Shown one piece after another: positions 44,259-53,186 of a stretch of DNA of 59,224 bases. How positions within the stretch are numbered: position 1 is the first letter of the stretch; the number at the start of each line of letters is the position of its first letter. The stretch spans positions 44,381 through 103,604 of the forward strand of contig JARGFI010000003.1 in the NCBI GenBank assembly GCA_029210745.1. Reading direction: 5' to 3'. Position numbers and translations under genes: made by a program. The DNA is from Desulfuromonadales bacterium. Its GTDB lineage: Bacteria > Desulfobacterota > Desulfuromonadia > Desulfuromonadales > JAHYIW01. The notes beneath the pieces are model-generated. The model made no database searches and was not told the DNA's origin. It saw only the letters and a program-made list of their open reading frames with translations.

Positions 44259-46352
44259 TTAGTTTGCAACAGTCGTGATCATCGAATGCGCTTCGCCGTA
44301 AGCAGAACCATTAAGTTCTGCTGATTTTCTGAGGGTGTCCCGGATTGAGCTGAAAGAACCGTGCAACAGTTTCAGACCATTTTCCAGCTCGTCTCCAGCC
44401 AATTCTGGAAATTTTTGCGTCGCCGCAAAAGCCCAGACATGTTCCAGCCCGAAAGGCTCGGCAATGGTGAATTCAAAGCGCTCACGATCTGCTTTGTCGG
44501 GCACTTCGAGATAGGTCCCCTTTGGGTAGAACCCCGCGCCGGAATAACGGTTCGGCAGCAGCTGAATCAGATTCCCGGCAACATCCTCATAAATCAGCAG
44601 GAGATACGCATCGGTGTCAGAGTTGACCAGATAGGAAATCGTCTCCCCGGAGCGGTAAGTCTGACCGTCGCCAAGATGCGAGGTCACCTCAAGTTTGATC
44701 GCATTGACTGCGGGGGGTGCAGAGGTGTCAAACGGCTGCCTTGCCTGCGGCGGAACAAGGTCGGTTCCAGGGGGGAGCAGGGCGCTGTCAAAGCTGGTAT
44801 TTGCGGCCCCCAGCAGCCGGTCACTCCCGGCCTCCTTCAACTCCACATTGAGAAAAACGTCGCGACCCTTCAGGGCATAAATTGCGTTGAGGGCCGCATC
44901 GGCCCCATCAACCGCGGCATGGGTCGCGGCGGCACCCAGCCCCCCCTTGGCAACGACGCTAATCCCGCGCGTTTTAATTGCATGCTCAATCATGTCCTGA
45001 CGATCACCGGTTTGCGGAACGATCACCTCCAGACCGTCGATATTCGCCAACTGTTCGTTGATGCGCCGCTTGAGTTCCAGGGCAAAACCGCTGCCGCAAT
45101 GGGTGTCACCATAGGTGATCGAACCTATTTCCAGCTTTTTCACGGTCAGTTTCTCGTAAGTGGAGCCGGCAAACAACTTTCGCACCATGTTTTTGACTGC
45201 GAGATCGACCCCCGGTTGCCCCTGAATCACCAAAAATTCGGTGCCGACATTTCTCAGCGCGAGGCCGATCATCGGCTCCAGATTATCTTCTTTTTCAAAG
45301 TCAATGTTCACGTAATACTGGCCAGGTTCAATCGCCGGCAGATAAAACGTCGCTTCACCTGAACTACCGGTTCTGGTATCGGCAATCTCAGCCCCGTGTG
45401 CTGCATTGATGCTCAGCGGCAGTCCGGCAACCGGGAGCAACGCCCCGTCATCACTTTTGAACCATCCCCAGGCTTTAAAAACAACATCCTGCGCAGCACC
45501 GATCTCGGTCGTCCCGAACCGCCCTGAGTCCAATATCAGCCGCGAACTTACGGCCCTCGCCCGGCCAGGCAGAAGCGCCTGAAGTTCGCGCGCTTTGGCG
45601 GTCACCGCATCTTCTGCAGCGGAATCTAGCAGCGACTGCAAACGACGGTGTTCAGCGCTAATCGCGGACAACGCCGCCAGCGCCTGCCCATTGGCAATAT
45701 AATTATCCACTTGCGACAATCCTGTCGCATTGGCAGCCACGACTGCGGCAACTTTTTCACTGCGTGATTTATTCTGGGCCTCCGCCTGCTGCCGTGCCCA
45801 CTCCCTGACCCGGTCATACTCAGTCAATGGCACGGAGGCCTTGACGTAATATTTGTAGACATTTTTTTCATGAATACCGTTGCGGGAGATATCATACTGT
45901 TCGAAATAGAAGTCCGTGGCCTTGATCCGGCTGACAAAGGCATCGGCCCCCATTTTGACCATTTTTTCACCGGATACAGACCCATCAAGCCCCTGACTGA
46001 GTTGCCCGGAAATCGACTTGCGGATCGTTTCCTTAACAGACACATTCACCCCGGTGTAATTGACGAATTGTTCAACCGCATCACGCAACGCATCACTGCG
46101 CGCCTCTTTCTCGGAGACAACCCCTTCGGAAGATACGCCGACGAAAAACGCGTAGTGATCATTTTTTTCGGGAGGAGAGAAAACCCACGCAGGTTTATCT
46201 GTCGGCACTGCACGGAGCAGTGTTTTTACCGGCGGATACTGCGTGGCAATCTGCAGTTCTTTTTTCGTGACCGGGTGAGGAGCCGATGCGCAGGACGCGA
46301 GAAACACCGCAACAGGCAACAGACAGCACAGGCTCAATCTGAAAAATAACAT
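44259..46352 (-). CDS. Large lipoprotein with LPP20-like and DUF4384 domains
   Basis: This 697-residue protein has a lipoprotein signal (lipobox LASC, Cys about residue 21), an LPP20-like domain at about 50-190 (KPAWVFSPPEKNDHYAFFVGVSS, FYFEQYD), an alpha-helical segment (~190-275), a central beta region (~275-420) and a C-terminal DUF4384 domain at ~575-690 (YRSGETISYLVNSDTDAYLLLIYEDVAGNLIQLLPN). DUF4384 is often found fused to or beside caspase-like proteases; here it follows the caspase gene in transcription order. The start at 46352 has GGGGGA six bases upstream. Its biochemical role is not known. Confidence 0.8.
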   Translation of the reverse strand: MLFFRLSLCCLLPVAVFLASCASAPHPVTKKELQIATQYPPVKTLLRAVPTDKPAWVFSPPEKNDHYAFFVGVSSEGVVSEKEARSDALRDAVEQFVNYTGVNVSVKETIRKSISGQLSQGLDGSVSGEKMVKMGADAFVSRIKATDFYFEQYDISRNGIHEKNVYKYYVKASVPLTEYDRVREWARQQAEAQNKSRSEKVAAVVAANATGLSQVDNYIANGQALAALSAISAEHRRLQSLLDSAAEDAVTAKARELQALLPGRARAVSSRLILDSGRFGTTEIGAAQDVVFKAWGWFKSDDGALLPVAGLPLSINAAHGAEIADTRTGSSGEATFYLPAIEPGQYYVNIDFEKEDNLEPMIGLALRNVGTEFLVIQGQPGVDLAVKNMVRKLFAGSTYEKLTVKKLEIGSITYGDTHCGSGFALELKRRINEQLANIDGLEVIVPQTGDRQDMIEHAIKTRGISVVAKGGLGAAATHAAVDGADAALNAIYALKGRDVFLNVELKEAGSDRLLGAANTSFDSALLPPGTDLVPPQARQPFDTSAPPAVNAIKLEVTSHLGDGQTYRSGETISYLVNSDTDAYLLLIYEDVAGNLIQLLPNRYSGAGFYPKGTYLEVPDKADRERFEFTIAEPFGLEHVWAFAATQKFPELAGDELENGLKLLHGSFSSIRDTLRKSAELNGSAYGEAHSMITTVAN

Positions 46353-46497
46353 CAAAAATCCCCCAACAAACAAGTTGAAACGACAACGCAAGCAACAGAT
46401 CCATTCAAAGGCAGGCGGAAAACTGCATCAAGGGTCGATCATCAAGCTGCATCCCGATTTTCGTAAAAAATGATGTCAGCAAGAAACAAACACTGGC

Positions 46498-47844
46498 TTA
46501 TTGCTCACCGACAAAAATGACTTTCTTCGCATTCCCCGTAACTTGTGGCGTCTGATCACGCCCGTAGAGTCGACGCGCTTTGTAGGTCACTTCCTCACTG
46601 AGAAATTTTTTCAACTCGGCGACCGTAACGCGGCCATCCTCGTTGCCGAACCCCTCTGCATCCGCCGCCCCGGTTGCACCCTCAAGAAAATTCCTGGTCA
46701 GCAACCCCATTTCAGCCTCTTTGTCCCATGACGCAACTTCCGAAAGTCCGGCGGCAGTGATGACCGTCGCTTGCGGCACACTGGTCTCCGCCTTGACCAC
46801 TTTAAGCGAGATCGACGATGCGTTGCTCACCACGGACCCGCTCGCTGAACCGCCGGAGAAACAGGCATCAATGACCATGGTCACATTCCTGGCGGGGAGT
46901 TGACCAATATTGGCGTAGAGCGTATCGAGAGGATAGCCGTTCAGTTCAACCTTCATCGGGTCGGCATCGACCGGCAACAGATAGCCGCGACCATCCCTGA
47001 GCCCGGGCGCACCATGCCCCGAATAAAAAACAAAAACGTCCGATTCATCAGGGCGCAGCCAATCGTAGAGCTTTCCTTTATAATTTCCCCTGGCCCCGAA
47101 CGTACTGATCAAATCAGCCTGGGTGGCGTCCTTGAGCAGGATCACATTCCCCTCACGATAACCGAGCGTTTCGGTGACGTAACGGTACATGGCATCGGCG
47201 TCGTTAATCGCAAAATCGACATTGGGCACATCCTTATTTACGGCGGAATAGTTGCGATTACCAACAATAACCGCGATACCGTAACGATTCTGCTCCGCCG
47301 CCTTCGGCATGTTGATAGTGAATTTTCCGGTGCCGCCGGGGGACGCCTGTGCTGAACGGGCGATCTGTCCCACCGGCACAACCTCCGCCTCAACCTTCCC
47401 CGCCAGCTTTGCGGCATAAGCGCGCAATTTGGGGTGTGCATCCTGCTGCCCGGATTTTTGTAACGCCGCGAAATAATCTGACCCGCGATAACCGATCTTG
47501 TAGATCGCAACCAGCGCCGCTTTGCGCGTATTGGCATCACGATCATCGGCCATCACCTGGAGCAGGCGCGGCACGGCGCTCTCGGCAGCCGGGCCAATCT
47601 TGCTCAAGATCCCCGCAGCGGATTTGCGCACCCGCGCGTCGCGATCAGCCAGCGCTTCGATCATCTTCGGTACGGCAGTGGGGGCCGTCAGTTCATGCTT
47701 GTCATGAATACCGTAGGCCTCGTACCACTGCCGCCGTGCCTCACTTTGCGCAGGAAAAGTAATGACTAGCAAGCACGCTACAATACACAAAACGGCATTT
47801 CTGACCATCATTCGAGCCTCTGTCCCTTGTGCCAACCATTTCAT
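46498..47844 (-). CDS. Exported caspase-like protease (C14) with HEAT repeats
   Basis: This 448-residue protein has a signal peptide (~1-36, hydrophobic core IVACLLVITF), two to three HEAT-like helical repeats (~55-140: VPKMIEALADRDARVRKSAAGILSKIG) and a caspase-fold domain (~185-448). It opens NRYGIAVIVGNRNY; His277 in VFYSGHGAPG and Cys328 in MVIDACFSGG form the catalytic dyad. A late GNEDGRVTVAEL loop resembles a calcium-binding EF-hand turn. The start at 47844 has GGAGG six bases upstream, which decides against the longer frame. It is first in the four-gene unit. Cleavage targets are unknown, but the neighbouring lipoproteins and transglutaminase-like protein are candidates. Confidence 0.86.
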   Translation of the reverse strand: MKWLAQGTEARMMVRNAVLCIVACLLVITFPAQSEARRQWYEAYGIHDKHELTAPTAVPKMIEALADRDARVRKSAAGILSKIGPAAESAVPRLLQVMADDRDANTRKAALVAIYKIGYRGSDYFAALQKSGQQDAHPKLRAYAAKLAGKVEAEVVPVGQIARSAQASPGGTGKFTINMPKAAEQNRYGIAVIVGNRNYSAVNKDVPNVDFAINDADAMYRYVTETLGYREGNVILLKDATQADLISTFGARGNYKGKLYDWLRPDESDVFVFYSGHGAPGLRDGRGYLLPVDADPMKVELNGYPLDTLYANIGQLPARNVTMVIDACFSGGSASGSVVSNASSISLKVVKAETSVPQATVITAAGLSEVASWDKEAEMGLLTRNFLEGATGAADAEGFGNEDGRVTVAELKKFLSEEVTYKARRLYGRDQTPQVTGNAKKVIFVGEQ

Positions 47845-48139
47845 CACGTCCTCCAGTACACTCAACCGCGTCAAACTGAAAAAACCTTGTCAGACATAAA
47901 GATGCATATCTTTGAAGGGGAATTCTACAACAAATATAAATCCTCCGCAACATAAAGCCCTGCCGCCACAACCCCTCCCTTCTTCCTGAACCGACACTGC
48001 AAACGATAGCTGATGACAACATCCGGCACTGCAGATCGATTGCCACGCACGCATGAAAGAGATTTACAATTTATCACAAAATATGCGAGTATGCGTGTTT
48101 TCAAACGATCCCGACAACAGTTAATGGATTTTATCTGAA
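47845..48139. promoter_or_regulatory. Divergent promoter region between the caspase unit and the radical SAM group
   Basis: This 295-base gap separates two outward-facing gene groups and must hold both start regions. AAAGAT...ATCTTT (47898-47913) is a small inverted repeat upstream of the caspase gene. No near-consensus -35/-10 pair is clear on either strand. Confidence 0.4.
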
Positions 48140-49486
48140 ATGTTGCAGAGTAATCACACAATGACACCGGACCCTGCCGCACTCCCGGCCATGCGCGTCC
48201 TTCTCATCAATCCTCCCAACAGTGGCCGCAGCATCCCCGAGGAAGAGTATGGCATCGATGCGATAAAGCCTATTTTTCGCGGCGAACCCTTGGGGCTCGA
48301 AGCCCTTGCCGGTGCTCTTCCCGAGCATGAGGTGCGTATCTTCGACATGAAATCGACGGCAGATCCCGTCGTCGATGAGGTGAACACCTTCGCCCCGGAC
48401 ATTGTCGGCATCACCGGCATGACCTGCGAAGCCAACACCATGCTTAAAATCGCCCGCGAAATTCGCGCAGTCAGCCGGGCCAGGATTGTCGTCGGGGGGA
48501 TTCACGCCAGCAACAATCCCGAATTTTTTAATCGTGAAGAAATCGATTTTATTGTTATCGGCCTCGGCAAGCGCAGCTTTCGCGATCTGATCACGCAACT
48601 GGGAAACGATTCGACCTCCCCCGTTCCTGACGGTATTGCCCGCACCGCACCCGGTCGCACATTGTCGTTCACCCCGCGCCAGTACGGAAAAGCGGATCTG
48701 GATGAAGACTATCCGCCGCGTTATGACCTGGTCGAAAAATACCGTTCCAAATACCTTCTTTCCGCTGTCGGTGCCCAATTCGGGATGGTTGTTTCCGCTT
48801 ACGGCTGCCCTTATCGGTGTAATTTCTGTTGCATAGAGCCGCTCACCGGGGGACGTTATCTGACCAATGAAATCGCATCCACCGTCAGAGACATAAAACT
48901 GCTCCCCGACGTTAATTTTATTCGCCTGGTCGATGCCAATTCGTTCGGCGACCCGGACCATGCAATGGCTCTGTGTGCGGCTCTGCGCGAAAGCGGCATC
49001 AATAAGCAATTCATGGCCGATGCCCGCGCTGACACAATCGTCAAGCACCCAAAGATGATGCGCGCCTGGAAAGAGATTGGATTGCGTTCCGTCATCGTCG
49101 GTTTTGAAAATATTAACAATGAGGGGCTGGAGGCCCTGAACAAAGGCAATACAGCTTATCATAACACCGAAGCAATTCGTATTCTTCACGACATCGGCAT
49201 TTCCATCGTCGGCGATTTTATCGTCTCCCCCGACTACGATCACACCGACTTTGATTTACTTGAGCAGTACCTTGCCGACAACATAATCGACTTGCCGATT
49301 CTGACCGTATTAACCCCGTTGCCCGGAACTGCGGTTTATTATAAAATGAAGGATCGAATCACCAACCATGATCTCGACTATTACACCCTGACGAACGCTG
49401 TCATGCCGACCAGGTTGTCCGAAAAAGAATTTTATCTGCGCTATGCAAACATTCTGCAGCGGACCCTCCACGGTGCCAAACTGTAG
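48140..49486 (+). CDS. B12-binding-type radical SAM enzyme
   Basis: This 448-residue protein has an N-terminal cobalamin-binding-like Rossmann domain (MRVLLINPPNSGR, DIVGITGMTCEANTMLKIA, RIVVGGIHASNNPEFF) and a radical SAM barrel with the iron-sulphur motif YGCPYRCNFCC (C223, C227, C230). ADARADTIVKHPKMM, GFENINNEGLEALNKGN and LTPLPGTAVYYKM are typical of this group, which includes methyltransferases and ring-forming enzymes. The start is uncertain (ATG 48140 or 48161). It opens a divergent group with a ketosynthase 20 bases downstream. Its substrate is unknown. Confidence 0.85.
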   Translation: MLQSNHTMTPDPAALPAMRVLLINPPNSGRSIPEEEYGIDAIKPIFRGEPLGLEALAGALPEHEVRIFDMKSTADPVVDEVNTFAPDIVGITGMTCEANTMLKIAREIRAVSRARIVVGGIHASNNPEFFNREEIDFIVIGLGKRSFRDLITQLGNDSTSPVPDGIARTAPGRTLSFTPRQYGKADLDEDYPPRYDLVEKYRSKYLLSAVGAQFGMVVSAYGCPYRCNFCCIEPLTGGRYLTNEIASTVRDIKLLPDVNFIRLVDANSFGDPDHAMALCAALRESGINKQFMADARADTIVKHPKMMRAWKEIGLRSVIVGFENINNEGLEALNKGNTAYHNTEAIRILHDIGISIVGDFIVSPDYDHTDFDLLEQYLADNIIDLPILTVLTPLPGTAVYYKMKDRITNHDLDYYTLTNAVMPTRLSEKEFYLRYANILQRTLHGAKL

Positions 49487-49506
49487 TAAAAAGGGAATTT
49501 GTTCTC

Positions 49507-50652
49507 ATGGATGTGTTTATTTCCGATATCTCGGTATTCTTGCCTAACGCTCCGGTTGAAAACGATCAGATCGAGCATATCCTCGGGATGGTGCATGACA
49601 CACCCTCCCGCACCAAAAATATAGTCCTGCGCAACAACCGGATTAAACGGCGCTACTATGCCATCGACCCCGCTACCGGCGCAACAACGCACTCCAATGC
49701 ACAGCTGGCTGCGGAGGCGATTCGTGCGCTGCATCCATACCCGGGGTTCTCTCCTGATGACATGACCTGTCTGTGCTGCGCAACATCACAAGCAGACCAA
49801 TTGATGCCGGGACATGCCTCCATGGTTCACGGCGAACTGGCCAGCCGCCCGTGCGAAATCGTCAGCACTGCCGGAGTCTGCGTCTCCGGAATGATGGCGC
49901 TCAAATATGCGTTCATGAATGTCGCCCAGGGGTTGCACGCCAGTGCGGTCGCCTGTGCCTCCGAGCTGGCTTCACCAACCATGCGGGGACGCATGTCCGA
50001 GTTTTCCGACCCCCCGCATGGCGATCTGGAAAATAACCCTGAACTGGCGTTCAATGCCGACTTTCTCCGCTGGATGCTTTCCGACGGTGCCGGGGCAGCC
50101 TATCTCACCGCTGAACGCCCGCCCGATCGTCTGGCACTGCGCATTGACTGGATTGAAATCATCTCCTATGCCAATGAGATGGAAACCTGTATGTATATGG
50201 GGGCAAACAAAAATCCCGATGGTTCCCTGACCTTCTGGCGTGATTCCGCTTCTCCACAGGATATTATTCGCGACCGGATGCTTCTTTTGCAGCAGGATGT
50301 CAAGCTGCTGAATGAAAAGGTCATTCCGCTGACGGTGGGACGCCCACTCACCAGCCTGATACAAAAGTACGGGATCAGCGGAGAAGACTTTGACTGGTTT
50401 TTGCCCCACTTTTCATCGCACTATTTTCGTCAGCCGGTTTACGATCAGATGAAGGCTGTCGGCTGCGAAATTCCTGATCAGCGCTGGTTCACCAATTTAT
50501 ACGAGAAGGGGAATACCGGTTCAGCCTCGATCTTTGTCAGCATGGAGGAACTGCTCCATTCCGGGAGGCTTAAAGCAGGCGAACGGATCCTCTGCTACAT
50601 TCCGGAAAGCGGGCGTTTCGCAACCTGTTTTGTCCAACTGACCGTGGTTTGA
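49507..50652 (+). CDS. Ketosynthase III-like enzyme (StlD/DarB-type)
   Basis: This 381-residue thiolase-fold protein has a Cys nucleophile at 125 (STAGVCVSGMM), His301 (FLPHFSSHYF) and Asn336 (KGNTGSASIFVSMEELL), the Cys-His-Asn triad of FabH-like enzymes. Its N-terminus, FLPNAPVENDQIEHILGM and RNNRIKRRYYAIDPATG, resembles from memory the StlD/DarB subgroup, which condenses two acyl chains toward cyclohexanedione or resorcinol lipids. It follows the radical SAM gene by 20 bases. Product unknown. Confidence 0.82.
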   Translation: MDVFISDISVFLPNAPVENDQIEHILGMVHDTPSRTKNIVLRNNRIKRRYYAIDPATGATTHSNAQLAAEAIRALHPYPGFSPDDMTCLCCATSQADQLMPGHASMVHGELASRPCEIVSTAGVCVSGMMALKYAFMNVAQGLHASAVACASELASPTMRGRMSEFSDPPHGDLENNPELAFNADFLRWMLSDGAGAAYLTAERPPDRLALRIDWIEIISYANEMETCMYMGANKNPDGSLTFWRDSASPQDIIRDRMLLLQQDVKLLNEKVIPLTVGRPLTSLIQKYGISGEDFDWFLPHFSSHYFRQPVYDQMKAVGCEIPDQRWFTNLYEKGNTGSASIFVSMEELLHSGRLKAGERILCYIPESGRFATCFVQLTVV

Positions 50653-50752
50653 CGACAAATTATCCGCCTGAAATTTCAACTTGCAATCGACCTGAACATT
50701 AATTACCATCAATCCTGGTGTTAATATTTCCCCGATATGGATAAAGTCAACG

Positions 50753-51685
50753 ATGTCGATGACACAAAACAAACCCCTTGACCTTGCCGCGCTCCTCGAT
50801 CATCGCGATCCGCAATCCATTCTCAACGAAGTTCTGTTGATCTGGAAACAGATTTATCCTACTGAAAATACAGATAAAATTTTCGCAGCGTGGGCATGGA
50901 CAGTGCGTCTCTACCGGGGTGAAGTTGCGGGATACGCCGCATGTCGCACCGAGTATCATGATCTGCAGCACGCCACGGACACGACCCTTGCGCTGATGCG
51001 CATGATTCACGGTGCGGCCCGTTTCGGCATCGCAGTCCCCGCAGCAATTGCGCAAATCTCGATCGCGGCGGCATTACTGCACGATGCCGGATTCATCCAG
51101 AACGCAAAGGACGTGCAGGGAACCGGGGCAAAACACACCAAGGTTCACGTTCAGCGCAGTCAGATGTTTTTTAAACTTTTCACCGCCGCGCATCAATGGT
51201 CCACCGAAGAGCTGTCGCTGGGATGTCGTTTGATCGATTGTACCGACCTCGCAATCGAACCGGAAAAGGTCGATTTTCCCGAAGCAGCCAGCGCCCTGAC
51301 GGCAAGGATGTTGGCCGCCGCCGACCTCTGGGCACAAATGGCTGATCGGGTCTATCTCGAAAAACTTCTTTTTCTCTTCTTTGAACTGCGCGAGGGGGGA
51401 ATCAACGTGTTTCTGGATGAGGAGGATCTACTGACAAAAACTCCGGACTTTTATGCTCTGGTCGAGCAACGGCTGAGGCTCCTTGCTCCGGTCATCGACG
51501 GGTTTCTGACGATCCATTTCCGCGAACGCTGGAATATTGAGGGCAACCTCTATCGACAGGGAATTGAGCGTCAACGCGCCTACCTGGAGAAAATCATGAA
51601 AGTTGCGACGGATTTCCCGTCACGTCATCTGCGCCGTGACGGAATCGTCGATCGCGTCAAGGCACATTTTTCGACCGTGTCGTGA
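50753..51685 (+). CDS. HD-domain phosphohydrolase
   Basis: This 310-residue protein has metal-binding histidines in TEYHDLQHATDT (H69, H73) and ALLHDAGF (H110, D111), the H...HD arrangement of HD and cyclic-nucleotide phosphodiesterase folds, and GTGAKHTKVHV after it. Later helices match no other domain. It begins 100 bases after the ketosynthase; the gap contains ATTAATTACCA...TGGTGTTAAT (50698-50722), an imperfect inverted repeat. Whether it belongs to the same transcript is not clear. The substrate is unknown. Confidence 0.8.
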   Translation: MSMTQNKPLDLAALLDHRDPQSILNEVLLIWKQIYPTENTDKIFAAWAWTVRLYRGEVAGYAACRTEYHDLQHATDTTLALMRMIHGAARFGIAVPAAIAQISIAAALLHDAGFIQNAKDVQGTGAKHTKVHVQRSQMFFKLFTAAHQWSTEELSLGCRLIDCTDLAIEPEKVDFPEAASALTARMLAAADLWAQMADRVYLEKLLFLFFELREGGINVFLDEEDLLTKTPDFYALVEQRLRLLAPVIDGFLTIHFRERWNIEGNLYRQGIERQRAYLEKIMKVATDFPSRHLRRDGIVDRVKAHFSTVS

Positions 51686-51714
51686 GGGGTGTGACCGGCA
51701 GCAATCGGCAACGG

Positions 51715-52452
51715 TCAAAGGTGCCGCTGGCGAACAATTTCATAGAGCGCAACAGCCGCGGCCGAAGCCACATTGAGCGATTCAACCCCGCCGGCCATCG
51801 GAATTGCCAGCAAATGATCGCAATGCTCGCGAACCAGAGGACGTAACCCCTTCCCTTCACTGCCAACCACCAGCGCCATATCCCCGTGCAGATCAGTGGC
51901 ATAGAGATCGGCGGCGGCCTCTCCGGCCAGGCCGTAAATCCACACACCAGCCTTTTTCAGTTCATCAAGGGTTCGCGCCAGATTCGTCACCTGACAGATC
52001 GGCAGATGATCGATCGCCCCGGAGGCGGCTTTATCCACCACCCCGGTCACCGGACACCCGCGATCTCTGGTCACAATCACCCCGTGACAACCGGCACCGT
52101 CAGCGTTACGCAACAAGGCACCAAAATTATGCGGATCGGTGATACCATCAAGGATCAGGAAGAATGCCGGGCGGGCCGAAGCCTGCCAGCAATCGAGTAA
52201 TTCGTCCAGCGCGGCATAGTTGAACGGCGTAACTTTAAGGATCGCCCCCTGATGATGAGGGTTCCCGGCAAGGCGCTCCAGCTGAACTTTTTCACAGCCA
52301 CGCACCGGGACACCGGCGGCGGCCGCAGCTTCTCGCAATTCATCGATTCGCCGGGAGCGGAGGTCGCGCTGCAACAACAGTTCAAGCGGCTTGCGCCGAC
52401 GGTTCTTCAATCCTTCGTGGACCGGGTTGATCCCGTACACATATTCACTCAT
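51715..52452 (-). CDS. rlmB: 23S rRNA Gm2251 2'-O-methyltransferase
   Basis: This 245-residue SpoU-family enzyme methylates the ribose of G2251 in 23S rRNA with SAM. An N-terminal RNA-binding domain (YGINPVHEGLKNRRRKPLELLL) precedes the knotted domain: ILDGITDPHNFGALLRNADGAG, ALVVGSEGKGLRPLV and IPMAGGVESLNVASAAAVALYE. It overlaps pyrF by 4 bases. Confidence 0.92.
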   Translation of the reverse strand: MSEYVYGINPVHEGLKNRRRKPLELLLQRDLRSRRIDELREAAAAAGVPVRGCEKVQLERLAGNPHHQGAILKVTPFNYAALDELLDCWQASARPAFFLILDGITDPHNFGALLRNADGAGCHGVIVTRDRGCPVTGVVDKAASGAIDHLPICQVTNLARTLDELKKAGVWIYGLAGEAAADLYATDLHGDMALVVGSEGKGLRPLVREHCDHLLAIPMAGGVESLNVASAAAVALYEIVRQRHL

Positions 52453-53186
52453 CAGGATGCCCGCAGCCCCTGTGCCATTTCGACGAGAATCTTATCAGCA
52501 GCAGCAGCCGGATCAGCAGCAGCGGAAATCGGGCGACCGATCACCAGATAGTCGGCTCCGGCGACGATTGCTTCAGCGGGAGTCATGACCCGGTTCTGAT
52601 CGTCAAGGGCAGCACAGGCCGGACGCACACCGGGAGTGACGATGACAAAATCGGGGCCACAGGCGGCACGAATCAGCGCCGCTTCACGCGGTGAAGCAAC
52701 AACGCCGTCCATCCCGGCGGACTGCGCCAGCTTCGCCAGCCGCACCACCATCTCGTCCACCGGATGATCGATGCCAACCTCGCGCAACGTCTCTTCATCA
52801 GAGGAGGTCAAAATCGTCACGGCCAGCAGCAACGGGCGTTCGGCACTGCCGCGCGGATAGTGCGCATCAATTTCAGCAACGGTTGTTTCCATCATCGCCC
52901 GCCCGCCGAGCGCATGGACATTGCACATCCTGACCCCGAGCCGTGCCGCTTCGAGAGCCGCCTTGGCCACCGTGTTGGGGATATCATGATATTTGAGATC
53001 GAGAAAAATATCTCCGCCAACCGCACGTGCCATCTTGACCACTTCGGGACCGCAGCGGGTAAAGAGTTGCTTGCCGATTTTAAAGACTCCGACCTTGTCA
53101 TGCAGCTGTCGCACCCACTTTTCCGCCACCGCAAAACTATCGACATCGAGGGCAAAAATCAGCCGTTCCCGGACCTTTTCGTTCAT
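52452..53186 (-). CDS. pyrF: Orotidine 5'-phosphate decarboxylase
   Basis: This 244-residue enzyme decarboxylates OMP to UMP in pyrimidine synthesis. It shows LIFALDVDSFAVAEKWVR, VFKIGKQLF, the catalytic DLKYHDIPNTV (Asp-x-Lys-x-x-Asp), and TPGVRPA ... DYLVIGRPIS phosphate loop. It overlaps both neighbours by 4 bases, within the operon proS, DUF4388, pyrF, rlmB. Confidence 0.96.
   Translation of the reverse strand: MNEKVRERLIFALDVDSFAVAEKWVRQLHDKVGVFKIGKQLFTRCGPEVVKMARAVGGDIFLDLKYHDIPNTVAKAALEAARLGVRMCNVHALGGRAMMETTVAEIDAHYPRGSAERPLLLAVTILTSSDEETLREVGIDHPVDEMVVRLAKLAQSAGMDGVVASPREAALIRAACGPDFVIVTPGVRPACAALDDQNRVMTPAEAIVAGADYLVIGRPISAAADPAAAADKILVEMAQGLRAS

Noticed and set aside
48131-49243. 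Minus-strand frame of 370 codons over the radical SAM gene
   Set aside because: The opposite strand encodes the CxxxCxxC radical SAM enzyme; the shadow has no recognisable motif.
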